A DNA stretch of 64,000 bases. Origin: Clostridia bacterium (lineage in GTDB: Bacteria; Bacillota; Clostridia; Oscillospirales; Acutalibacteraceae). Position 1 is the first letter of the stretch, and each line of letters starts with the position of its first letter. The notes beneath the pieces are model-generated. The model had not been told where the DNA came from, did not search any database, and was given only the letters and a program-made list of their open reading frames with translations. This document shows, piece by piece, positions 1 to 8,452 of the stretch. The position numbers and the translations under genes are program-made. Where the stretch lies: contig JAFXCQ010000008.1 of assembly GCA_017521425.1 (NCBI GenBank), positions 62,001-126,000 of the forward strand, given 5' to 3'.

Positions 1-1
1 T

Positions 2-559
2 GTACCTAACCAATTGACAATTGTAAGAATTATTCTTACTCCAATTTTTCTCGCATTGTTTTTAGCACCTATTCCACATCATTACTTAATAGGTTTAATT
101 GTTTTTGCAGTTGGTGCAATTACAGATTTCCTTGATGGTAAAATTGCAAGAAAAAATAATATCGTTACGGTATTCGGACAATTAGCAGACCCTGTTGCCG
201 ATAAAATTCTCACAACTGCGGCATTACTTGCGTTTATGCAGTTTGGTCTTTGCAATATCTGGATTATTATGATAGTATTATTAAGAGAATTTACTATTAC
301 TTCATTCAGATTAGTGGCAACTGCACAAGGAGTTGTTATTCCTGCTAATTTCTATGGTAAATTAAAAACTGTTTCACAAATGGTTTTTTCAATTTTGATT
401 ATGATTATGGCAGAGCTTTACGATGCAGGTATTTTACCTGAAGGCTTCCCATTAACAATTGTTTCAAATGCACTTTTATGGGTAACTGCAATTCTTTGTG
501 TTATCTCAGGTGTAATTTATGTTAAGCAATCAATTAAAATTATAGATTTTTCCAAATAA
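2..559 (+). CDS. pgsA: CDP-diacylglycerol--glycerol-3-phosphate 3-phosphatidyltransferase, 5'-truncated by window edge
   Basis: Membrane enzyme that transfers a phosphatidyl group from CDP-diacylglycerol to glycerol-3-phosphate, the committed step of phosphatidylglycerol synthesis. The CDP-alcohol phosphotransferase signature (D-x2-D-G-x2-A-R-x8-G-x3-D-x3-D) is visible in the stretch around TDFLDGKIAR and LADPVADK. Several hydrophobic segments follow, as expected of a polytopic protein of about 180 residues. The frame is open back to base 2 and reads VPNQLTIVRIILTP, which matches the usual pgsA N-terminus. The TTG at 14 is therefore very unlikely to be the start, and the true start lies just upstream of the window. 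cysS follows after 18 nt and is probably cotranscribed. Confidence 0.93.
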   Translation, partial: VPNQLTIVRIILTPIFLALFLAPIPHHYLIGLIVFAVGAITDFLDGKIARKNNIVTVFGQLADPVADKILTTAALLAFMQFGLCNIWIIMIVLLREFTITSFRLVATAQGVVIPANFYGKLKTVSQMVFSILIMIMAELYDAGILPEGFPLTIVSNALLWVTAILCVISGVIYVKQSIKIIDFSK

Positions 560-577
560 TAAACCGTGGAGGGTAAA

Positions 578-2011
578 ATGCAACTTTATAACTCACTTTC
601 ACACAAAAAAGAAGATTTCAAAACAAACGAGCCAGGTAAGGTTAATATGTATACCTGTGGCCCTACTGTTTATCACTTTGCTCATATAGGTAACCTCCGT
701 AGCTATATTATGGAAGATATTTTAGAAAAATATCTTCGTTACTCTGGCTACGATGTAAAACGCGTAATGAATATTACGGATGTTGGACACCTTTCATCTG
801 ATGCAGATACAGGTGAAGATAAAATGGTTAAGGGTGCAAAAAGAGAAAATAAAACTGTTATGGATATAGCAAGATTTTATACAGATGCATTCTTTAAAGA
901 CTGTGAAAAGCTCAACATTAAGAAGCCTGATGTGGTAGAACCGGCAACAAATTGTATTGAAGAATTTATTGCAATGGTACAAGGTCTTTTAGAAAAGGAT
1001 TTTGCTTATATTGCAGGTGGCAATGTTTATTTTGATACATCAAAATTAGACGAATATTACGTTTTCAATAAGCACGACAGCGAAGAGCTTATGGTAGGTG
1101 TTCGTGACGGTGTTGAAGAGGATAATAATAAAAGAAATAAAAATGACTTTGTTTTGTGGTTTACAAAATCAAAGTTTGAAGAACAGGCTTTAAAATGGGA
1201 TTCACCTTGGGGTGTTGGTTATCCTGGCTGGCATATTGAATGCTCTGCAATAAGTCTTAAGCATTTAGGAGAATATCTTGATATTCACTGCGGCGGTATT
1301 GATAACGCATTCCCACACCATACAAACGAAATTGCACAAAGTGAAGCATATATTGGTCATAAATGGTGTAACTACTGGTTCCATGTTCTTCACCTTAATA
1401 CAAATAGTGGTAAAATGAGTAAATCAACAGGCGAATTTTTAACTGTTTCATTACTTGAGGAAAAAGGCTACAATCCTTTAGCATACAGATTTTTCTGTCT
1501 TCAGTCACATTACAGAAAATCGCTTGTATTCAGTTACGAAAACCTTGACAATGCTCAGGGAGCTTTCAATAAGTTACTCGTAAAAATTGCTGCTTTAAAA
1601 GATGATGAGTCTGAAGCAATTGACGAAAATGCAGTAAAAGAATTAACAGAGAAATTCAAAGCGGCACTTGATAATGATATAAATACATCTTTAGGTGTTA
1701 CTGTGCTTTATGATGTTTTAAAAGCTAAAACAAATGATAAAACAAAGCTTTTCTTACTTAATGATTTTGACAGAGTTTTGTCTTTAAGTCTTTTAGACGA
1801 AGCAAAAAAATTAAAGGAAAGCAAAAAAGAAGAAGTATCTGCACCTGCAGCAGATGATGACTTCAGTAAATATGTAGAAGAGCAATTAGCACTCAGAGCT
1901 GAAGCCAAGAAAAACAAAAACTGGGCAGAGGCAGACAGAATTCGTGATGAATTAACCCAGAAAGGTGTAAAGATTCTTGATACACCAGACGGAGCGAAAT
2001 GGTCACTTTGA
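578..2011 (+). CDS. cysS: Cysteinyl-tRNA synthetase
   Basis: Class I aminoacyl-tRNA synthetase that charges tRNA-Cys in the cytoplasm. It shows the N-terminal CGPTVYHFAHIGN block (zinc cysteine and HIGH-type motif), the zinc-site region WHIECSAIS and PHHTNEIAQSEA, and KMSKSTGEF as the KMSKS loop. At 477 residues it has normal length, ending in the helical anticodon-binding region. I chose the ATG at 578 because GGAGGG at 568-573 sits just upstream. A GTG at 566 is in frame but would overlap that ribosome site. The gene lies 18 nt behind pgsA, leaving no room for a T-box leader. Its last codons overlap a perfect hairpin (2004-2030). Confidence 0.97.
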   Translation: MQLYNSLSHKKEDFKTNEPGKVNMYTCGPTVYHFAHIGNLRSYIMEDILEKYLRYSGYDVKRVMNITDVGHLSSDADTGEDKMVKGAKRENKTVMDIARFYTDAFFKDCEKLNIKKPDVVEPATNCIEEFIAMVQGLLEKDFAYIAGGNVYFDTSKLDEYYVFNKHDSEELMVGVRDGVEEDNNKRNKNDFVLWFTKSKFEEQALKWDSPWGVGYPGWHIECSAISLKHLGEYLDIHCGGIDNAFPHHTNEIAQSEAYIGHKWCNYWFHVLHLNTNSGKMSKSTGEFLTVSLLEEKGYNPLAYRFFCLQSHYRKSLVFSYENLDNAQGAFNKLLVKIAALKDDESEAIDENAVKELTEKFKAALDNDINTSLGVTVLYDVLKAKTNDKTKLFLLNDFDRVLSLSLLDEAKKLKESKKEEVSAPAADDDFSKYVEEQLALRAEAKKNKNWAEADRIRDELTQKGVKILDTPDGAKWSL

Positions 2012-2030
2012 TTGCTTTGCAATCAAAGTG
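2004..2030 (+). repeat. Perfect 12-bp hairpin across the cysS stop codon
   Basis: Arms 2004-2015 (cactttgattgc) and 2019-2030 are exact reverse complements around a 3-nt loop. The hairpin includes the last cysS codons and the stop. No T-run follows, so it is not a standard terminator. It could stabilise the mRNA 3' end or be part of the adjacent dispersed repeat. Confidence 0.6.
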
Positions 2031-2040
2031 AGGTAAAAGA

Positions 2041-2198
2041 TAAGAGTGAATAGTGAAGAGGTAAGGAACTGCGTTGCTATTGTAATAGTTGCAAGTGTGC
2101 AAGTGGCAAGTAGGCAAGTACTCCAAGAAAATTCATTTAAATTATAATGCCGACCGCAGGTCCCAAAATTTTCAATTTTCAACTTTCAATTAAAATTA
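2041..2198 (+). repeat. Dispersed variable-hairpin element, copy A
   Basis: Intergenic repeat between cysS and yhbY. The left end holds gtgaatagtgaag (2045-2057) and a small hairpin aac-tgc-gtt (2067-2075), then attgtaat (2079-2086). The middle is an octamer-like run of gcaagtgt units (about 2087-2117). The right end is attataat (2141-2148), hairpin gacc-gca-ggtc (2152-2162), then a ttttcaattttcaacttt-type arm (2168-2192). The same arms recur near 46.4 kb and 62.3 kb with other stem sequences. The element runs almost up to the yhbY ribosome site at 2201. Confidence 0.75.
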
Positions 2199-2212
2199 AC
2201 GGAGTTAATGTT

Positions 2213-2590
2213 ATGTTAAATAGTAAACAACGTGCCGAGTTACGAGCAGAGGCAAACGGATTAGACCCGATTTTTCAAATCGGCAAAGAAGGCGTTACAG
2301 AGTCTGTAATCGCACAGATAGAAGATACATTTAATACACGTGAGCTTTTCAAAGTAAAGGTTCATCTTGAAACATCACCTGAGTCACCAAAAGAAATTGC
2401 TTCTAAAATAGCAGAAGCAACAAAATGTGATGTTGTTCAGGTTGTTGGCGGTACAATAGTGCTTTTCAGAATTAACTTAATGTTAAGACAAAGAGCGGCT
2501 GAAAAGAAAAAGAGAGCAAAAGAAAAAGCCGAAAAAGAAGCTATCAAGAGAAGAACTGAACGCAAAAAAAGAAAGTACGGAGTACAATAA
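2213..2590 (+). CDS. yhbY: YhbY/CRM-domain RNA-binding protein
   Basis: Small KH-like RNA-binding protein of the CRS1-YhbY family, linked in other bacteria to 50S ribosome assembly. The CRM fold covers about residues 1-95, with the GKEG loop (in QIGKEGVTES) and the conserved VVQVVGGTIVLFR strand. A highly basic tail rich in Lys, Arg and Glu follows (about residues 98-125), longer than in the E. coli protein and likely to contact RNA. I chose the ATG at 2213 because GGAG (2201-2204) lies 8 nt upstream. An in-frame ATG at 2147 lies inside the dispersed repeat and has no ribosome site. Confidence 0.9.
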   Translation: MLNSKQRAELRAEANGLDPIFQIGKEGVTESVIAQIEDTFNTRELFKVKVHLETSPESPKEIASKIAEATKCDVVQVVGGTIVLFRINLMLRQRAAEKKKRAKEKAEKEAIKRRTERKKRKYGVQ

Positions 2591-2727
2591 GTATAATATT
2601 TCGACTTTTTTCTGCAAAATAATTGCTTTTTACAGAATTCGATTACATTAAAAATTTCAAAATGTAACGAAAATTGTGTCAATTTCTTAATTTTTTGTAT
2701 AGATTTATGCAATTTATAACAAAATAG

Positions 2728-2772
2728 AGGTCTTTTATAGTGCAACTTGTGCATTGTAAAAGGCCTTTTTAT
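2728..2772 (+). terminator. Rho-independent terminator after yhbY
   Basis: Long stem with some G-U pairs between aggtcttttatagtgca and tgcattgtaaaaggcct (2728-2765), followed by a T-rich tract. It closes the pgsA-cysS-yhbY transcript. The rest of the 2591-2895 gap is AT-rich, with a small inverted repeat at 2804-2817 and no clear promoter. Confidence 0.75.
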
Positions 2773-2895
2773 ATGTTACAATGTCAACTGTTCGCGGGAA
2801 TTGTTACAACTTTGTAATAATTAGCAACAAAATTGAAATAATTAAGTATAAATGAAATAGCAAATACTCAAAATTATGAAAGGCAAAATTATTCT

Positions 2896-4530
2896 ATGAT
2901 TAAAAGCAGAATTAAAAGCGCCATAGCAGTAGTTCTTATTGCGGTTCTTGCAGTAGTTCCTATGTTCAGCGTAAACGCGGCTGCTAAAAATGTTGAATAC
3001 AGCGCCTCCTCATCTTATATGAGCAGCAGCTACTACAAGGCACTTTGTGAGGTTGAACTCACAGGTGACCAGGTAACAGATATTTGTAATATAGCAAAAA
3101 CACAGGTTGGTTATCACGAAAGTGGTGATAACTACACTGAATATGGCAGATGGTACGGCAGACAAAGCTACTGGTGTAACGTTTTCGTTTCATGGTGTGC
3201 TCATGTTGCAGGTGTTCCAACATCTGTTTTTCCTAAATTAGCAGGTGTAGGCAGTGCCTACTCTTCCACACTTCCATCAGTTGGTGCTGATTGTTTTAAA
3301 TTCGGCACAAAGCCGGTTGAACCAGGCGACCTTCTTTTCAGTTGCACTTGTTCAGGCAGCTTTGGTTGTATTGACCATGTTGGTCTTATTGTAGATGTAG
3401 ATGACCAATATATTTATACAGTTGAAGGAAATATGTCAGACGCGGTAAGAGCTATTACTTACCCTGTATCAACAGGTTATTCAGCTCACAACCATGCTCG
3501 TATCAATTATATTGCGCGTCCTAACTATCAGGACCGTTCTGCAAAAGTTTCAGATATCAGCAGAGCAGATGCTATCAAAACAACAGAAAATAGTATTTAT
3601 GCACTCTTTGATATGTCACTTCCATACAGCGAAGCAGAGTCAGTCTGCAAACTTATGGGTGGTCACCTTGTAGCAATTACAAGTGAAGAGGAGCAGGAAA
3701 TAGTAAACGAAGTTATCGAAAATGGCTCTTACGATAAGTATTACATCGGTTTATCAGATGAAGAAAACGGTACTTATCTCTGGGGTAGTGGCGAAGAATA
3801 CGATTATACTAATTTAACAGGTTCTTCAAGAGCTAATTTCAGCGCAGTTATCGTAAATGCTGATGGCACTTGGCAGGAAACTGTAAGCGATAAGAGACAG
3901 ACTGGATTTATCTGTGAAATTCAGATTGATAAAATGATTCCTGTTAATACTGCATCCTTCGGTGGTAGCAGATATGAAATTTATGACAGCTCTTTAACCT
4001 ACGAGCAGGCTACTGCATTTGCAAAAGCAAAAGGCGGTAAATTAGCAGAAATTGAAACAACCTCTGAAAATCAGCTTCTCTCACTTCTTCTTAAACAGTG
4101 CGACCAGTATTATTTAGGTGTAAGTGGTACAAAGCGCGAGGTTACTTCAATAGATTACAGTAACTATAAATCAAAGGTTAAGTATAATAACGGTAAAGAA
4201 AACTATGCTGTAATGCTTAACGATGGCACAGCAAAATGGTCTGTTGCAGGTATTTTTGAAGCAAAGACTTTAACAGGCTTTGTTGTAGAATACGATGAAA
4301 CAGAAAAATGCACAGTTACTTTCGATGCAAATGGTGGTTTAAATACACCTAATGAGCAAATTGGTGAATCAGGTGCAAAAATTGTAATCAGCGACACACA
4401 ACCAACATTAAAAGGTGCAAAATTCCTCGGTTGGTCAGAAGATAAAGATTCTAAAGAGGCAGAAATTAAATCGGGTGACAAAATCACACTCGATGAAAAT
4501 GTAACTCTTTATGCAATCTGGGCAAAATAA
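2896..4530 (+). CDS. Secreted CHAP-domain protein with two C-type-lectin-like domains and an InlB-type repeat
   Basis: Probable extracellular peptidoglycan hydrolase or amidase with binding modules, 544 residues. Residues 1-30 form a signal peptide (KSRIKSAIAVVLIAVLAVV, cleavage near NAAAK). About residues 60-215 are a CHAP/NlpC-P60-like domain: YWCNVFVSWCAHVAG supplies the catalytic Cys and CIDHVGLIVDV the His. About 230-350 and 355-465 are two C-type-lectin-like domains (MGGHLVAITSEEEQEI; KGGKLAEIETTSENQ). The last 75 residues match the Listeria-Bacteroides/InlB B repeat (VTFDANGG, FLGWSEDKD, TLYAIWAK). It stands alone between terminators, so it is monocistronic. A C-type lectin fold does not prove sugar binding; protein or glycan ligands are both possible. 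Confidence 0.85.
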   Translation: MIKSRIKSAIAVVLIAVLAVVPMFSVNAAAKNVEYSASSSYMSSSYYKALCEVELTGDQVTDICNIAKTQVGYHESGDNYTEYGRWYGRQSYWCNVFVSWCAHVAGVPTSVFPKLAGVGSAYSSTLPSVGADCFKFGTKPVEPGDLLFSCTCSGSFGCIDHVGLIVDVDDQYIYTVEGNMSDAVRAITYPVSTGYSAHNHARINYIARPNYQDRSAKVSDISRADAIKTTENSIYALFDMSLPYSEAESVCKLMGGHLVAITSEEEQEIVNEVIENGSYDKYYIGLSDEENGTYLWGSGEEYDYTNLTGSSRANFSAVIVNADGTWQETVSDKRQTGFICEIQIDKMIPVNTASFGGSRYEIYDSSLTYEQATAFAKAKGGKLAEIETTSENQLLSLLLKQCDQYYLGVSGTKREVTSIDYSNYKSKVKYNNGKENYAVMLNDGTAKWSVAGIFEAKTLTGFVVEYDETEKCTVTFDANGGLNTPNEQIGESGAKIVISDTQPTLKGAKFLGWSEDKDSKEAEIKSGDKITLDENVTLYAIWAK

Positions 4531-4545
4531 TATTGAATAATGCTA

Positions 4546-4579
4546 CTGCTACAAGTTTTTCTTGTAGCAGTTATTTTTA
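4546..4579 (+). terminator. Rho-independent terminator after the CHAP protein
   Basis: Perfect 10-bp stem ctgctacaag / cttgtagcag (4546-4555, 4561-4570) with a TTTTT loop, followed by ttattttta. Confidence 0.9.
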
Positions 4580-4592
4580 TTGGTAAAAACTG

Positions 4593-4622
4593 TTGCTATA
4601 AAGTATATATTTGTGGTATAAT
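4593..4622 (+). promoter_or_regulatory. Sigma-A-like promoter for the ABC exporter pair
   Basis: TTGCTA at 4593-4598 and TATAAT at 4617-4622, 18-nt spacer, just downstream of the preceding terminator and 80 nt before the exporter start. Confidence 0.65.
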
Positions 4623-4702
4623 TAAAATGTATATCTATGAGATTTATGGTGGAATGAGTTATCAGGCTTGCCCGAAAAATTATGAAAGGATGTGAGTTTT
4701 TT

Positions 4703-6457
4703 ATGATAAAACTTTTTAAATATTTAAAACCGCATAAAAGATTCGCAATCTTTACAGTTATTCTTGCGGCTATAAGTAATATTATGACATTAGGTTTTCC
4801 GCTTATGATGTCAATGCTTATAAATAATGGTATTTCAAAAGGTGACTTAAGCTACATAAAAAATATTGGTATTGTTATGATTGCTCTTTGTACAATAGCA
4901 ATGTTTATTTCAATTGCCAACAGTTACTGCTCAAGTAAAGTTTCTGCCCTTTTTACAGGGGACTTAAGAAGAATGGTGTTTTCCAAAATACAGACATTCT
5001 CACAAGGCGATATTGATGAAATAGGTATTCCGTCACTTATTACAAGAACAACAAATGACATAAGACAAATAGGTGAATTGTTGATTGCACTTTTAAGAAG
5101 TATAATTTCTGTGCCTATTATGTTAATCGGTGGCACTGTAATGGCGGTTGTTATGGACCCGGGTCTTTCGCTTGTGCTTTTGATTATTTGCCCCGTTATA
5201 GCAGTAATTGCACTTGTTATAGCAAAAACTGTCGTTCCTTTCTTTAAAAAAATCCAAAAGGGTGTGGACGAGCTTAATCTTGTAACACGCGAAAAACTCA
5301 ATGGTGTAAGAGTTATAAGAGCATTCAACAGAACAGAATATGAAGAAAGACGCTTTAAAAAAGCAAATGATGATTTAACCGGACTTAATTTAAAAGTTTC
5401 ACGAATTTTTGCAGGTCTTCTTCCTGTTGCAACCCTTCTTATATTTATGATTATAGCAGTACTTATTGTTGTTGGTTATGATCAGGTTAATAAGCTTACA
5501 GACCCAAAAGAAATTGCAAATACAATAGGTGATTTACAGGCATTTATAATTTACCTTGTATTTATAGTTGCTGCTTTAGCATCTGTTGCCGCAATGTTTG
5601 TTATGATTCCTCGTGGTAAAATTTCTGCAAACAGAATAAACGAAATTTTAGACCACGAATTAAAAATGTCGGTAAGAGAAAAAACAACAGAAGAAAATGA
5701 TGGAACAATTGAATTCAAGAATGTTGTTTTTGACTATAAAGATGAAGATGGTAATGTAAAAAGAGCACTTAATAATGTAAGCTTTGTTGCCGAAAAAGGT
5801 AAAACTACTGCAATTATCGGTAGCACAGGTAGCGGTAAAAGCACGGTGCTTAACTTAATTCCTCGTTTTTATGATGTTACAGATGGTGCTGTGTTAATTG
5901 ATGGTGTCGATGTAAGAGAAATGGATTTTGCATCAATTTACGAAAAATTGGGCTACATTCCACAACAGGCATTTTTATTTAGCGGTACTGTTGCAGACAA
6001 CTTAAGATATGGTAACGAAGATGCTACTGATGAAGAATTATGGGAAGCATTAGAAATTGCACAATCCCGTGATTTTGTCGAGAAATTACCACAGAAATTA
6101 GAAAGTATGGTTTCACAGAATGGTACAAACCTTTCTGGTGGTCAAAGACAAAGACTTTGTATTGCAAGAGCAATTGTCAAAAAAGCAAAATTCTATATGT
6201 TTGACGACAGTTTTTCTGCATTGGACTTTATTACAGACAGTAAATTAAGAGCGCAGTTAAAAACAGCTCTTACAGCTTCTGCTATAATTATTGTAGCGCA
6301 GAGAGTTGGTACTATAATAGATGCCGACAATATTATTGTTCTTGAGAATGGTAATATTGCAGGCCAGGGTACTCATAAAGAGCTTTTAGAAAATTGTGCA
6401 GTTTATAAAGAAATGGCAGATTCTCAACTCAGCAAAACGGGGGTGAGTGACGAATGA
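4703..6457 (+). CDS. ABC exporter half-transporter, degenerate-site subunit of a heterodimer
   Basis: Membrane-spanning ABC exporter subunit, 584 residues: six-helix membrane domain (about 1-320) and nucleotide-binding domain (about 335-575). Walker A is GSTGSGKST and the signature is LSGGQRQRLCIARA. The catalytic Glu after Walker B is replaced by Asp (MFDDSFSALD, Asp502), and the switch His is replaced by Gln (VAQRVGT, Gln533). This is the pattern of the degenerate site in TM287/288- or BmrCD-type heterodimers. I preferred the ATG at 4703 to the one at 4682 because AAAGGATG lies between them. The next gene overlaps by 4 nt and encodes the partner. Substrate unknown; drugs, lipids or peptides are typical. 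Confidence 0.9.
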   Translation: MIKLFKYLKPHKRFAIFTVILAAISNIMTLGFPLMMSMLINNGISKGDLSYIKNIGIVMIALCTIAMFISIANSYCSSKVSALFTGDLRRMVFSKIQTFSQGDIDEIGIPSLITRTTNDIRQIGELLIALLRSIISVPIMLIGGTVMAVVMDPGLSLVLLIICPVIAVIALVIAKTVVPFFKKIQKGVDELNLVTREKLNGVRVIRAFNRTEYEERRFKKANDDLTGLNLKVSRIFAGLLPVATLLIFMIIAVLIVVGYDQVNKLTDPKEIANTIGDLQAFIIYLVFIVAALASVAAMFVMIPRGKISANRINEILDHELKMSVREKTTEENDGTIEFKNVVFDYKDEDGNVKRALNNVSFVAEKGKTTAIIGSTGSGKSTVLNLIPRFYDVTDGAVLIDGVDVREMDFASIYEKLGYIPQQAFLFSGTVADNLRYGNEDATDEELWEALEIAQSRDFVEKLPQKLESMVSQNGTNLSGGQRQRLCIARAIVKKAKFYMFDDSFSALDFITDSKLRAQLKTALTASAIIIVAQRVGTIIDADNIIVLENGNIAGQGTHKELLENCAVYKEMADSQLSKTGVSDE

Positions 6458-8406
6458 AAAACAAAACTCCTGTTTTAGACGAAAAAAGATTGAAACGATT
6501 AGAACGAAGACGCGCTACAAGAGAAATAAGGTATTCTTCGTATCGTGAGGTCCGTAAGGGCGAAGAAAAGGCAGAGTCTTTTAAAACAAGTGCAAAACGC
6601 CTTGCGGGTTATATCTGGAAGCAGAAGGCTGCTTTTATAATTGTTGTAATAACTTGTGTGATTTCGTCAGTCTTCAGTGTACTCGGGCCCGATTATATAG
6701 GGCAGGCGCTCGATTTACTTAACGAGCAGGTTGAAATTAAGTTAAACGGTGGTCTTATTTCAGCAGCTTCGCTTTTGCCTTGTATTAAAGCACTCGTAAT
6801 CATTTATGGCGGAATGGCGGTATTTTCATTCATTCAGCAATATGTGATGGCAGGTGTAACCGCAAAGGTTGTAAGAGAATTACGCGAAAAAATCAATGAG
6901 AAGCTTTCATCGTTACCACTCAAATATTATGACAGTAATTCAAATGGTGATATTTTAAGCCGTATAATGAATGATGTTGATAATATAAGTAACACACTTC
7001 AGCACAATTTAATTTCTGTTGTATCCTCTGTAATTACAATTGTCGGTGTGTTTATAATGATGGTGATTACAAACTGGTTTTTAACATTGTTTATAGTTTT
7101 GCTTGTACCATTCACAGCAACCATCGCTTTAAAAGTTCTTTCAATTTCAAGAAAACTCTTTAAAAAACAATGGGACAGAACTGGTGAGCTCAATGGTCAC
7201 GTTGAAGAAATTTACACAGGCCATAAAATTGTAAAAATCTTCGGGCAGGAGCAATTAGCAGAAGATGAATTCAATGATATAAATGACGAGCTTGTTGAAG
7301 TAAGCAGTAAAGCACAGTTTATTTCGGGGACAATTAGTCCGTTCATAAATTTAATGGATAATGTCGGCTATATTTTAGTTGCAATTATCGGCGGTTATTT
7401 AATAGTAAATAATGGTGTATTTTCAGTTGGTGGCACAGTAATTTATGATATGGGTACTGCTTTTTCAATCGGCGGTATTCTTACATTTATTACTTACTCA
7501 AAGCTTTTTACCTCCCCAATGTCAACTCTCGCACAGATTGCTAATACAATTCAATCCTGTATGGCATCTGCAGAAAGAGTGTTTAAACTCTTTGATGAAG
7601 AAAGTGAAGTTGACGCACCAACAAGTGAAGAGCTCACTTTTAATGATAGCATTAAATTCGAGAAGGTTTCATTCTCTTATTCTGAGGACAAGCCTTTAAT
7701 GGAAAATCTTGATTTGACAGTTAAAAAGGGAAGCCTTGTGGCACTTGTAGGCCCTACAGGTGCGGGTAAAACAACTTTTGTAAATCTCCTGATGCGCTTT
7801 TATGATGTTAATAGTGGTAAAATTACTATTGACGGTAAAGACATAAGAACAGTAAAGCGCGATGATTTAAGAAAGCTTTATGGTATGGTTTTACAGGAAA
7901 CCTGGCTTTTTGATGGTACTATAATGGATAATATCCGTTATGGTAAGCTTGACGCAACAGATGAAGAGGTTTATGAGGCTTGCAGACTTTCAGGTGCAGA
8001 AGATTTTATTAAGCTGCTTCCTGACACATATAACACAAGAATTACAGAGAATGGAGAAAATCTCTCTGGTGGTCAGAAACAACTTATTACAATTGCAAGA
8101 GCCTTCTTAAAGAATCCGTCAGTGCTCATACTTGACGAAGCAACCTCTTCTGTTGATACAAGAACAGAGCTTCTTGTGCAAAAGGGTATGAATGAGGTTA
8201 TGAAGGGTAGAACAAACTTTGTTGTTGCTCACAGACTTTCTACAATCCGCAAGGCAGACGAAATTCTGTTTATAGATAATGGTACAATAAGAGAACGCGG
8301 TACTCACGAAGAATTACTGAAAAAACGCGGACTTTATTATGCTATGTACAAAAGTGGTTTTGGGACTTTAGTTGAAACTACAGAAACACTTTCAACCGAT
8401 TATTAA
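6454..8406 (+). CDS. ABC exporter half-transporter, consensus-site partner subunit
   Basis: Partner of the preceding exporter, 650 residues, starting in a 4-nt ATGA overlap (translational coupling). A basic N-terminal extension (about residues 1-50, KRLKRLERRRATREIR) precedes the six-helix membrane domain. The NBD has Walker A GPTGAGKTT, signature LSGGQKQLITIARA, Walker B LILDEATSS with catalytic Glu562, and the switch His593 in VVAHRLST. All catalytic residues missing from the first subunit are present here, so the two subunits together should form one full and one degenerate ATP site. The loop after TM4 carries an extra hydrophobic, glycine-rich stretch (near GGYLIVNNGVFSVGG). Substrate cannot be read from sequence. 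Confidence 0.92.
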   Translation: MKNKTPVLDEKRLKRLERRRATREIRYSSYREVRKGEEKAESFKTSAKRLAGYIWKQKAAFIIVVITCVISSVFSVLGPDYIGQALDLLNEQVEIKLNGGLISAASLLPCIKALVIIYGGMAVFSFIQQYVMAGVTAKVVRELREKINEKLSSLPLKYYDSNSNGDILSRIMNDVDNISNTLQHNLISVVSSVITIVGVFIMMVITNWFLTLFIVLLVPFTATIALKVLSISRKLFKKQWDRTGELNGHVEEIYTGHKIVKIFGQEQLAEDEFNDINDELVEVSSKAQFISGTISPFINLMDNVGYILVAIIGGYLIVNNGVFSVGGTVIYDMGTAFSIGGILTFITYSKLFTSPMSTLAQIANTIQSCMASAERVFKLFDEESEVDAPTSEELTFNDSIKFEKVSFSYSEDKPLMENLDLTVKKGSLVALVGPTGAGKTTFVNLLMRFYDVNSGKITIDGKDIRTVKRDDLRKLYGMVLQETWLFDGTIMDNIRYGKLDATDEEVYEACRLSGAEDFIKLLPDTYNTRITENGENLSGGQKQLITIARAFLKNPSVLILDEATSSVDTRTELLVQKGMNEVMKGRTNFVVAHRLSTIRKADEILFIDNGTIRERGTHEELLKKRGLYYAMYKSGFGTLVETTETLSTDY

Positions 8407-8452
8407 GATTTTATTAGTAATTTAATTCTTTTTGAAAGGATAGATGATAAAG

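Noticed and set aside
566-577. GTG start of cysS at 566
   Set aside because: It would place the GGAGGG ribosome site inside the coding region; ATG at 578 is better placed.
2004-2030. Rho-independent terminator at the cysS stop
   Set aside because: Perfect stem but no T-run, and the likely transcript end is the terminator after yhbY.
2804-2817. Palindrome ttacaa-ct-ttgtaa before the CHAP gene as operator of the TetR protein at 63.2 kb
   Set aside because: Half-sites differ from gtaac/gttac at 63867, and no promoter could be placed around it.
8407-8452. T-box leader before glyQS
   Set aside because: Only 46 nt separate it from the exporter gene; no room for a T-box. The same applies to cysS.
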